57,722 nucleotides of DNA, taken from assembly GCA_964454335.1 (NCBI GenBank), contig CAYVVT010000019.1, positions 1 through 57,722 of the forward strand, in the 5' to 3' direction. Made by a program: the position numbers and the translations under genes. This stretch comes from CAYVVT01 sp964454335. GTDB taxonomy: Bacteria > Fidelibacterota > UBA8477 > JABMPR01. The notes under the pieces were generated by a model. It was not told where the DNA came from, made no database searches, and saw nothing but the letters and a program-made list of their open reading frames with translations. This document shows, one piece after another, positions 18,701 through 26,136 of the stretch (the first letter of the stretch is position 1; each line of letters begins with the position of its first letter).

Positions 18701-20561
18701 AGGCCACCCGCCATACAGAGTTCTCCACCAGACTCACCGGCTCGATGCTTTGGGACTTCCAGGTATTGCCGTACAGTTTGAGAGAATAGGGCGAATACAT
18801 GAATGTCCGGTCCGTGGCTATCGTCCAGCCTCCGGGATTCTGATCCTGGTTTTCCCAGGAGTCCAGGTCCACCTCGCCATCATCGAAATTCTCGATGATG
18901 GTAGGGGCTGCATGACCCTGGAGTTCCTCTGTAGACACTTCGCTGAGTGGACCGATATTATCGAAATAGTCGATCGCCTGTATCTGAAAAACGTATTCGG
19001 CTTCTGGATCAAGGCCCAAGATGATCGTTTCACTTTCCAGCATGTCCTGCAGCTGTGCATCGTCCGCCACATCCCAATAAGGTGAGAAGGCATCGATATC
19101 ACCGACATCATAATAGATCCGGTAGCTGCGATGATTGGTATCCTCCACATGATCCCATTCCAGCGATATGTAATGCTGACCGTTGAAAGTCGCGTGCAGA
19201 TCGGTGATTTCCGGTGGCGGTGTTTCATCAGGTACTGATTCCCAGTTCACCAGATAGGCCTGAACAGCATCGATGAAGGGCTGGAAGTACTGCATCAGGG
19301 TGATGAAGTTCTGGTATGAGGTGGGATAATCCCCGGCGTAGAGCTCCGTCAGCGGCATGTCCATGTCCTGGAAGAGTTGGGGCTTCTCCATCATCTCCAC
19401 CTGCACCCAGGGTTCATACACACTGCTGTGGTGGAAGAACTGGCGCAGGTAATTCATCTGGACACCCGTATAGGGTCCTAACAATGTGTACGTATGTGGG
19501 ATCTGGTAGATGTTTTCTTCACCATGGTAGTTGAACGTACCCGAGTAGTGCACACGATAATAATCAATGATCATCACATCGTCATGGATACCAAAGGTGT
19601 TCGAAGGAATGGGCACCTCTTCAGTAAAATTCACGAAATCCAGGTGATCGTCAGTAATATCACGGATAGGTTTATTGGCGTAGGAAGCATCCCAGCCGGC
19701 TGAGAGTACGATGGCCTGGAAATCCTCATGGGCCTGATTGTCGTCAAAGCTGTGAGTATGCAGTACAAGGGGTGAATGGGGACCCAGCTGCATCAGAGAG
19801 TCGCTCAGCACTTCATGAAAGACCTGGAACACTGAATTGTCATTCCTGGACGGATCCGAGAGTGATTTGTTGTTGGTATAGTTCCCGGATCCGGTCCATT
19901 TCACTTCACGTCCGGCACCGGCCAGCAGCAGGGCTCCGGCATTGGTCTGCAGGAAAAGCTCTGTTCCGATATAAGGCGAAATGAAGTCGTCACAGGGATG
20001 CGGCAATTCTATGATGACCTGTGGTCTCGTGGCGGCAGGATTGAAGATGTACAGACCCCAGCCATTGGCGAAACTGCCATGAACATCATCATTGAACACC
20101 GCAGCCTGGTTATAGTCCACATAGGACATATCCAACCGCTCACGAAGCATATAGAAAGTTCTTCCCGTGCCTGTATCGGAGAATTCAACAAGATCGTAAT
20201 GGAAGGTGGCCACTGAATCACTCAGTAGTTGGTCGGCTGCCTGGATCTCCCGCCGCATGATATGTTCGAAGATCCTGCGCCAATGGATCAATGCGTAGGA
20301 TTCGTCATCGATGATGCGGTAATCACCGAAGCCATTCGTCTGGACATCCAGCCAGTCGGGACCATAGTCGTTGTAGCCCGGCGCGACGATCCCCTCGGAA
20401 ACGTGACTGACAAAATTGTCGTAGGCCAATTGCGGTGCACTGCCTCCGATGAACTCCAACAGGTCGCCGGTTTCGTAAATGATCTCCGCATGTCCTTGTT
20501 TTGCATCAACCGCAAATAGGAGAAGCAGGAAAAGGATCCGGGATAGGAAGGTGACCTTCAT
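15795..20561 (-). CDS. Giant modular secreted protein with CapA-type metallophosphatase domain, FN3, PKD and dockerin
   Basis: A 1588-residue exported protein with a signal peptide (about 1-25). Order of parts: an N-terminal region (about 30-440) containing a PHPCDD...TNAGALLLAGAGREV stretch that hints at an amidohydrolase-like fold; FN3 (about 445-545); a beta-rich, possibly carbohydrate-binding part (about 555-715); PKD (about 720-815, YFWYFGDGT); a CapA/PgsA domain (about 820-1170) with VGDIMLARR, NLECPLT, SLANNHTLDYD, HHPHIIQGFE and SLGNFVFD; a second beta-rich module (about 1254-1397); PKD (about 1445-1523, WEWDFGDG); and a C-terminal dockerin with two calcium loops (DINFDGSVSVTD, DMNGDGNLGVQD). 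CapA proteins belong to poly-gamma-glutamate synthesis or release, and the fold is a calcineurin-like metallophosphatase. No other capsule gene is adjacent. The dockerin suggests docking or cell-surface assembly in place of a T9SS tail. Confidence 0.85.
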   Translation of the reverse strand: MKVTFLSRILFLLLLFAVDAKQGHAEIIYETGDLLEFIGGSAPQLAYDNFVSHVSEGIVAPGYNDYGPDWLDVQTNGFGDYRIIDDESYALIHWRRIFEHIMRREIQAADQLLSDSVATFHYDLVEFSDTGTGRTFYMLRERLDMSYVDYNQAAVFNDDVHGSFANGWGLYIFNPAATRPQVIIELPHPCDDFISPYIGTELFLQTNAGALLLAGAGREVKWTGSGNYTNNKSLSDPSRNDNSVFQVFHEVLSDSLMQLGPHSPLVLHTHSFDDNQAHEDFQAIVLSAGWDASYANKPIRDITDDHLDFVNFTEEVPIPSNTFGIHDDVMIIDYYRVHYSGTFNYHGEENIYQIPHTYTLLGPYTGVQMNYLRQFFHHSSVYEPWVQVEMMEKPQLFQDMDMPLTELYAGDYPTSYQNFITLMQYFQPFIDAVQAYLVNWESVPDETPPPEITDLHATFNGQHYISLEWDHVEDTNHRSYRIYYDVGDIDAFSPYWDVADDAQLQDMLESETIILGLDPEAEYVFQIQAIDYFDNIGPLSEVSTEELQGHAAPTIIENFDDGEVDLDSWENQDQNPGGWTIATDRTFMYSPYSLKLYGNTWKSQSIEPVSLVENSVWRVACYIHTSGEIQGIGFADSLNHLFYSFNGSEQLDIEEWVTAYQGYFPTHQWTVYPLPVADDWFARFDYYPDITEIIYINDHDEDPSSTIYFDELLDISSIIEYSPEVEIEYTWGSIYRNPEGQRSVDLEFTSVVTDADSDTYQYFWYFGDGTSSSEAHPMHTYLVEDDHAYTVLLQVVDESDHWGQATIQVNIDPGESSFPLKLNFVGDIMLARRYEDDGGIIDNEGVEAIFTPTIPILGEAADVTIANLECPLTTGGEAHPTKSVVFRGHPDNVAGLTHAGIDIVSLANNHTLDYDLYGLQQTQVTLDQSGIRHSGSGADSYEAYLPLFHNVKGVNIAFLANCDRTGQYNNAQPYLNAGYNKPGFAYMTPYYLQEQIEAVTATADLIVMEMHAGSEYSSSPGAGYDSGNFGAGIDPEDWIAPREDVRSMDLEDISDEDENYSPDLDVPHMWDREIRHFAIDAGADLVVVHHPHIIQGFEVYNGKLIAHSLGNFVFDLNYHETFPSVILNAEVDETGFYRYSVTPVYIDDYIPVEAQGALGLHILDYLAQRSRELDTYLNVNRESGRAWVHLDTLSMPVNEIQCRKLTHLDQDGLYWISDPVPVHELASIASIMNNPGPGAWHYRLGRELIWYGNMEPEGSTEWNLNSGDEWLDYTEARSGDWSITHRRGSSAGDNIVTNLENRIRIDPEKDHSLQGFIKTQNGDDVTIEIRYYTTRTTSSSITTHAVNAGVDGDTGWTFYHNETNVPSNAGYFDIRLNSDVPAFGEARSWFDQVSVVEWTDWDDLSSATDIISPNDFYYLQVRSNTMVSEVPVEYSVKLYDTPGSVSVDFSVSETLGLVPLDVTCSDGSSGQVGWWEWDFGDGNISVEQDPVHTYTEAGIYDVTLTVLDENGDPISETKTDHVRVFTEYVVGDINFDGSVSVTDIVLLVNIILGHVEPEPIQSEAGDMNGDGNLGVQDLVALVNHILYG

Positions 20562-20742
20562 GGTGATCTGGAAAAATAGTCAACCCGGCGCCCAGTGAGT
20601 ACTATGAATTTGTCACGATTCACACTCACTTGGAACTTGATCATTCGTGAGTGCAGCCTTCACTGATTTGCATCCACTCTCGGATTCATTAAATTCTCAG
20701 CAATTCCAATGGATTGAATGACAGGTGATTGAGGAGGGGAAC

Positions 20743-21573
20743 ATGGGTCAATTATTGAGATGGCTGCTGACGGTATTGTTATTTAGTACAGGTCTGGGCG
20801 ATGATGCCATCGAAGATATCAAGTTGCTGGTTGATATCGAGTACGAGGGTGTAGGAGAATTCACCTCCTATCCCAGAACTATCACAGCTGCCATCCGTGA
20901 ACGCCTGAAGATCTTCAGGAATGTCAAGGTCCTGGAGCGTGACGACCTTGAAGATGTGACCCGTGAGCTCAAGCTAAGTACTTCAGGGCTGGCGGAGCAG
21001 ACCCTCGAGATTGGCAGCATGCATGTGGCCGACTATATCCTGGAGGGCAAGCTCACAGTGGAATTCATTGACAGATCATTTGGGATAACAGACTGGCGAT
21101 TTACCCTGGATGGAAAACTGATCAATGTGGAGACCACAGAATCCAAAACGGTTTATACGGAAGGTCAGTTTGATGAGGCCGATGATGAAGAGACAAATCC
21201 TCTGAATATCGGGGTGACGACCTTCGCTTATGCTGTCATGGATCCCATTCTGGAACAAGCGGAAGTCCATGAAAGCGATTTCCACCTGCTCATCGAGGCT
21301 GAAGAGGACGACCTGAAGGAATTACGGTCAAAGGGCTTGCGGACTGCGGCCATGTGGGCTGCAGGAGGTGCAGCATGTACGGGATACGGGTATGTCCTGC
21401 AGCAGGAGGAAAAGAAGTGGTATGCCTGGGGTGGAATGTACGTCCTGGGTTTGTCCTTCCTGCACAGCGGTAGAGAGGCATATCGTCATACTCGGGATGC
21501 TGCTGAGACCATGACAGATCGGATCAAGGATCACAAACGGGTTTTCTATCAGAAGTACAACCGGAAATTCTGA
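20743..21573 (+). CDS. CsgG-like envelope protein
   Basis: A 276-residue protein. ATG 20743 is chosen over GTG 20725 because GGAGGGG lies just upstream and the frame then opens with a signal sequence (MGQLLRWLLTVLLFSTGLG). Residues about 25-150 resemble the CsgG/HfaB-type domain: a predicted strand, then VKVLERDDLEDVTRELKLSTSG, then VADYILEGKLTVEF. A hydrophobic pair of segments follows (about 205-240), then a basic C-terminus. CsgG-family proteins form outer-membrane pores or sense envelope components. No curli-like partners are nearby. It may instead be a regulator-type lipoprotein relative, although no lipobox Cys is seen. Confidence 0.6.
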   Translation: MGQLLRWLLTVLLFSTGLGDDAIEDIKLLVDIEYEGVGEFTSYPRTITAAIRERLKIFRNVKVLERDDLEDVTRELKLSTSGLAEQTLEIGSMHVADYILEGKLTVEFIDRSFGITDWRFTLDGKLINVETTESKTVYTEGQFDEADDEETNPLNIGVTTFAYAVMDPILEQAEVHESDFHLLIEAEEDDLKELRSKGLRTAAMWAAGGAACTGYGYVLQQEEKKWYAWGGMYVLGLSFLHSGREAYRHTRDAAETMTDRIKDHKRVFYQKYNRKF

Positions 21574-21905
21574 AGTCGACACACAGCATGGTTGAAAAAA
21601 GGTCTATCCCTTAGCTATTCCCAAAACCTCATCGCCAGATACCCGCATGTGTGGAAAATTAGAATCCCATACATGACAACATAAATCGCGAGTGATGTCT
21701 TGTATCTCGACTTCCACGGGGGCACCGTCAGGATTGTCCACGCTGGAACCAGTGAACGACCAGCAGATTGCCCTGGGTAGAGTTATCTGGGAAACTGACC
21801 AGGCGGATCCTGATTATTCCTGTATCACAATTCTGACTGGCTGGCTATTTTTGGCCATGTCTGAATCATTCTGGACCACATCAAGCACTACGAGGAGCAC
21901 CCGGT
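21574..21905 (+). other. Intergenic region, no gene supported
   Basis: This 332-base gap lies between the CsgG-like gene and the LOG-family gene. A 74-codon open frame at 21692-21916 overlaps the next gene by 11 bases. It has a low-complexity Ser/Thr composition, no ribosome site and no family resemblance, so I do not call it. No terminator hairpin or tRNA was recognised. Confidence 0.4.
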
Positions 21906-22616
21906 ATGACCGCTGATGATCGTGTATTACGTAAATTCGAGAAAAAGACCTGGAGCGAGGTCAAATCCAAGAATTCCTGGCAGGTATTCCGCATCATGGC
22001 TGAATTCGTGGAGGGTTTTGATCTGCTGAATGAGCTAGGCCCCTCGGTGACCCTATTCGGTTCTGCACGGATGCAGAAGGACAGCCCCTACTACCAGGTC
22101 GCCTATGAATTGGGAAAACGTCTGGCAGCGGAGGGGCTCAGCGTGATCACCGGTGGCGGGCCTGGGTTGATGGAGGCGGCCAACAAGGGTGCCGTGGAGG
22201 CGAATGGTACTTCGGCCGGTATCGGTGTGGAATTGCCTTTTGAAGCGAGTAACAATCCCTATCTCGACAAGGACAAGGACATATCATTCCGCTATTTCTT
22301 CGTCCGCAAGTTGATGTTCCTGAAGTATTCCCAGGCTTTTGTCGCACTTCCCGGCGGGCTGGGCACACTGGACGAACTGTTCGAAGCACTCACCCTGGCA
22401 CAGACGGGTAAAACCCCGAGATTCCCTATTATCCTGGTAGGCCGGGACTACTGGCAGGGCCTTGTGGATTGGCTTGGTGACAGCCTGTTGCCGCACAGTA
22501 CCATCAGCGCGGATGACCTGGACCTGTTCAGGTTGGCGGACAGTTCGGATGAGATCATGGATACGATCCTGGACTTCTTCAATAAATACCGTCAGTCGAT
22601 GGTGCCTAATTTCTAA
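21906..22616 (+). CDS. LOG family protein (TIGR00730-type nucleotide phosphoribohydrolase)
   Basis: A 236-residue protein of the LOG/'lysine decarboxylase-like' family. The nucleotide-binding marks are ITGGGPGLMEAANKGA (about residues 78-95) and the signature PGGLGTLDELFEAL (about 145-160). Many members, including ones originally annotated as lysine decarboxylases, release the base from nucleoside 5'-monophosphates (cytokinin-type or AMP/IMP hydrolysis), so it is probably a cytosolic phosphoribohydrolase. The N-terminal 40 residues (FEKKTWSEVKSKNSW) fit the longer bacterial subgroup. It ends about 24 bases before the threonine dehydratase start, so the two may be cotranscribed. Confidence 0.9.
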   Translation: MTADDRVLRKFEKKTWSEVKSKNSWQVFRIMAEFVEGFDLLNELGPSVTLFGSARMQKDSPYYQVAYELGKRLAAEGLSVITGGGPGLMEAANKGAVEANGTSAGIGVELPFEASNNPYLDKDKDISFRYFFVRKLMFLKYSQAFVALPGGLGTLDELFEALTLAQTGKTPRFPIILVGRDYWQGLVDWLGDSLLPHSTISADDLDLFRLADSSDEIMDTILDFFNKYRQSMVPNF

Positions 22617-22640
22617 ACCCACAGCTGGGGGATGCACTTG

Positions 22641-23585
22641 ATGTTCGACCAGATCCTCGATGCACAGCAACGCCTGAATGGTGTTGCCAATGTCACGCCC
22701 GTCATGCAGTCGCGCATGCTCAACTCCGAACTGAATGCCGAGATCTTCTTCAAATGCGAGAATTTCCAGCGCATCGGCGCTTTCAAGTTCCGCGGTGCCT
22801 ACAACGCCATTTCACAACTCTCAGATGAGGAAAAAGCCCGGGGTGTGATCACCTACTCTTCCGGGAACCATGCCCAGGCCGTGGCCCTGGTGGGAAAATT
22901 GCTGAACCTGAAGACCACCATCGTCATGCCCAAAGACGCCAGCCAGAGTAAGCTGGCAGCCACAAAGGGTTATGGTGCCAATGTGGTGGAGATCGATCCA
23001 CAGAAGACCACCCGGGAAGCCGAGGCCAGGAAGATCCAGGCCCGGGAAGGGCAGGTCATGATCCCGCCCTTCGATCACGCAAACATCGTTGCCGGCCAGG
23101 GCACGGCAGCCCTGGAACTTCTTCAGGAGGTCGGTAACCTGGACAGAATTCTGGTTCCCTGTGGAGGAGGAGGCCTCCTGAGCGGGTCGGCCATAGCAGC
23201 TCGTGGTCAGTCACCAGACTGCCGTGTCATCGGGATTGAACCCGAAATAGCCGACGACGCCACTCGATCATTCCAATCGGGAACCTTACAGACGGTAGAC
23301 AATCCACCGACCATTGCCGATGGCACCCGCACCACATCTCTGGGCAAGGTCACCTTTCCGCTGGTCCTGGAGTATGCAGCGGGTATGTGCACGGTGAGTG
23401 AAGAGAGTATCATTGATGCAGTACGGTACCTGTTCAACAGGCTGAAGATCGTGGTGGAACCGTCGGGCGTACTTGGATTGGCTGCCCTGATGAGCGGTGC
23501 GGTGAAACCCGCAGGGCGGATCGGCATCATCCTCAGTGGCGGTAACGTGGATCCGGATGTCATGGCCCGGATCCTTGCTTCCTGA
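22641..23585 (+). CDS. PLP-dependent threonine/serine dehydratase or serine racemase
   Basis: A catabolic-type threonine dehydratase of 314 residues without an ACT regulatory domain (fold type II). The PLP lysine lies in GAFKFRGAYNA, the substrate loop is SSGNHAQAVA, the phosphate cup is PCGGGGLLSG, and the cofactor Ser/Cys region is ILSGGNVD. Length and pattern fit serine racemase, threo-3-hydroxyaspartate dehydratase and short threonine ammonia-lyase, which cannot be separated by eye. ATG 22641 is preferred to ATG 22632 because GGGGG at 22627-22631 is better spaced to it. It probably follows the LOG gene on one transcript. Confidence 0.9.
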   Translation: MFDQILDAQQRLNGVANVTPVMQSRMLNSELNAEIFFKCENFQRIGAFKFRGAYNAISQLSDEEKARGVITYSSGNHAQAVALVGKLLNLKTTIVMPKDASQSKLAATKGYGANVVEIDPQKTTREAEARKIQAREGQVMIPPFDHANIVAGQGTAALELLQEVGNLDRILVPCGGGGLLSGSAIAARGQSPDCRVIGIEPEIADDATRSFQSGTLQTVDNPPTIADGTRTTSLGKVTFPLVLEYAAGMCTVSEESIIDAVRYLFNRLKIVVEPSGVLGLAALMSGAVKPAGRIGIILSGGNVDPDVMARILAS

Positions 23586-23724
23586 ATCCGTCAGGGCCTG
23601 GTGGATACCACGATCGCACAGGATTTAAAAAACGCTGGAGATACTTGCCACCATCGCTACCTTCCACAATCACGAAGGAAAGTTATGGATCCATGAATTG
23701 CCTGTATTACCGGAATAGCAACCC

Positions 23725-24708
23725 ATGTCGATGACGTTGAAGATCCAGTCCCTCAGGATCCTGTTCAGGCTGGCTCTGCCCCTGATACGCCTGTGGGAAA
23801 GACGTCTCCTGGCCCGCTGGTCCGGAAAACCCCTGAAGCATCAACCCCTGTTCATCATCGGGGCACCCCGCACCGGATCCACGATCCTATACCAGGTATT
23901 GACGAACATCTATGATGTACAGTATGTGGATAATCTGGCCTGCGCGCTTCATCGCAGTCTGCCCTTCGGACTCTGGCTCAGCCGGCTTCTGTTTGGCGAG
24001 AGGCCCCACGATAACTTCAGAGCTGTTCGTGGGAACACCATGGACTATGGCCTGCACGCGCCCAGTGAATGCGGCCAGATCTGGTATCACTGGCTGCCCC
24101 GAGACCATCACTACATCGATGAGGACGAGATCACCGACGAGATGGTCACAGAGATCCGGGATCTGTTCACGGCCATTATCAACGAGAATGATAGACCGCT
24201 GATCATCAACAACAATAATGCTGCACTTCGTCTGAAACTTTTAACCAGGGTCTTTCCTGAAGCCAGGTGGATCGTATGCCGCCGGGATCCACTCTATGTT
24301 TCACAGTCCCTGCTGAATGCCAGAGAGGGAGCCTATGGTGATCGCGCGGTGTGGTGGTCCATGCTGCCGAAGAATTATAAGACCATTCAACAGGAAGAAC
24401 CCGTGATACAGGTGGTTCAGCAGACCTTTTACGTGAACAAGCATATTCACGAAGACGTTCCTGCACTCATCAGCGCTGACAGGTATCTGTGGTTCGATTA
24501 CGAAAAAACGAACAGCGAGTTCTATCGGGAGGTAGAACACATCGCGAGAACGTTCGGATTGAATAGCCTGCGTGAAGGCGGACTGAGGCCCGATTACGTA
24601 GACGGCAATAGGATCTCTCTCAATGAGGCTGAGACAGAGATCCTGCAGGCCGAGATCGACCGATTCGACTGGGTAGACTTCTCCAACGATTTTGAGGAAG
24701 ATGTATGA
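23725..24708 (+). CDS. Sulfotransferase family protein
   Basis: A 327-residue PAPS-dependent sulfotransferase-like protein. The 5'-phosphosulfate loop is FIIGAPRTGSTILYQVL (about residues 43-59) and the 3'-phosphate motif is RWIVCRRDPLYVSQSLL (about 180-196). An N-terminal hydrophobic/basic stretch may associate it with the membrane. It would transfer sulfate to a hydroxyl or amino group of a glycan, lipid or small molecule. It overlaps the next gene by four bases (ATGA), so it is translationally coupled to a DegT-like aminotransferase. The pair suggests decoration of a surface sugar or lipid; that role is inferred. Confidence 0.85.
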   Translation: MSMTLKIQSLRILFRLALPLIRLWERRLLARWSGKPLKHQPLFIIGAPRTGSTILYQVLTNIYDVQYVDNLACALHRSLPFGLWLSRLLFGERPHDNFRAVRGNTMDYGLHAPSECGQIWYHWLPRDHHYIDEDEITDEMVTEIRDLFTAIINENDRPLIINNNNAALRLKLLTRVFPEARWIVCRRDPLYVSQSLLNAREGAYGDRAVWWSMLPKNYKTIQQEEPVIQVVQQTFYVNKHIHEDVPALISADRYLWFDYEKTNSEFYREVEHIARTFGLNSLREGGLRPDYVDGNRISLNEAETEILQAEIDRFDWVDFSNDFEEDV

Positions 24709-25889
24709 TCATTCGCGCCAGACCGCGCTATCTGGAAGCAGCAGACCTTGAACTGGAATTCACCCGAGACAGTGCAGATCGTTCTTTATCCAACAGATTG
24801 TATTTTAATTATGGCCGTTCCGCACTCGCCTTTGTACTAGGCGTCCTGAAGCAACGGTCCGAAAAACCACTAACTGTTGGTGTACAATCGTTCAACTGTG
24901 GCCAGGTGCTGGAGGCTATCATAGAAACTGGCAACCGGGCATTGGTCTTCGATGTCCAGCGTGAGCATTTCTCCATCAACTACATCGACCTTTTCAAGCA
25001 CATCGATCTCATCGATGTGCTGCTGCTGACGCATTACCAGGGCCTCATGCACCCGGAATATCCCAACATCGCCGATCTCTGTCGTCAGCATCACGTTGTC
25101 CTCATCGATGATGCGGCCCAGACGGAATTCAGCAGCTACCAGGGACAGGGAATTGGTACAAGGGCACAGTTCAAACTGGAAAGTTATGCCTTTGATAAAC
25201 CCTTTACCACCTATGAGGGTGGCGCCCTTGTGCTGAACGAATCGGTCCCAGAGGATATGCGCGAAGAGCTTCTGAAAGCATATGGGGAGTTGGAGATCGA
25301 ATCGGAAAAGAAAGCTGAGACGGACATCCGGGCGCTTGGGGTGCTCTTCAAGTTGACCTCAGCGGATCGCTATAGAGCATCCATTCCCTACGCGCTGCTG
25401 CATCGTTTCCTGAGCCTTGGTTTCTCGGCCCAACGAGTAGGAAAGATCTTCGAACGGATGGATCGTCGGATGAACAAAGCCGTCATCTCCATGATTGGTG
25501 CCATCCTGGGATCGAGTGCCCGGACTTTCCCACGTATCGCAGTATTACACCCCGGCAAGGTAGCTCTGTTGGAATATCAGTTCAGCAAGCCCCGTCTACC
25601 CCTTCCGGATTACTGGGAACCCGTCCTGAAGGATCTGCAACTCACGAAGCCTGATTTCCGGGGTATGGATATCCACTGGAATCGCCTCAGTATCCTGGAT
25701 CATGAGGATGACCGGCTGAAGAAATGGTGTGTGGAGAATGGCATCGAAGCCGGGAACTTCAACTGGCCGGTCCCGCTGCATGTCAGTTTCATGGATCATC
25801 CTGCCTGTCGATTCCTGGATGATTACTCAGAATCCGAATTCTGCAGCAGGCACGTGGTGAACCTGCCCATCTGGATGGAAACGCTTTAG
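24705..25889 (+). CDS. DegT/DnrJ/EryC1-like PLP-dependent aminotransferase
   Basis: A 394-residue protein with the sugar-aminotransferase fold (type I). A conserved-looking active-site Asp region VVLIDDAAQ (about residues 130-138) would hold the PLP ring, and the Schiff-base Lys is probable in SYAFDKPFTTYEGGAL (about 165-170). The core is more divergent than in typical DegT enzymes, so it may have changed substrate. The four-base overlap with the sulfotransferase gene implies joint function, perhaps making and sulfating an amino sugar or other amino compound. A 247-base gap follows with no gene. Confidence 0.8.
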   Translation: MIIRARPRYLEAADLELEFTRDSADRSLSNRLYFNYGRSALAFVLGVLKQRSEKPLTVGVQSFNCGQVLEAIIETGNRALVFDVQREHFSINYIDLFKHIDLIDVLLLTHYQGLMHPEYPNIADLCRQHHVVLIDDAAQTEFSSYQGQGIGTRAQFKLESYAFDKPFTTYEGGALVLNESVPEDMREELLKAYGELEIESEKKAETDIRALGVLFKLTSADRYRASIPYALLHRFLSLGFSAQRVGKIFERMDRRMNKAVISMIGAILGSSARTFPRIAVLHPGKVALLEYQFSKPRLPLPDYWEPVLKDLQLTKPDFRGMDIHWNRLSILDHEDDRLKKWCVENGIEAGNFNWPVPLHVSFMDHPACRFLDDYSESEFCSRHVVNLPIWMETL

Positions 25890-26136
25890 ACCCTGGCTGT
25901 TTTTGGTCCCAGGTTTGACCAGCGAAACACTTCTGAGTATTCACGACAATTGAATATGCGGATCCAGGATCTACTCAGACTTTGTATATAGTAGAGGTGT
26001 TGCAAGTCCACATTGGAAGCCCTCCTTCCCGTATTTATCTTTAATTTATTCAAAGCGTCATTTCCCAATCCTGAGTGTCCCGCTATTGCTGACAGCATTT
26101 GATATGGTGAATCACTGAACTGAAGGAGGGTTGATC

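Noticed and set aside
21692..21916. 74-codon open frame before the LOG-family gene
   Set aside because: No ribosome site, low-complexity composition, an 11-base overlap into the next gene, and no family resemblance.
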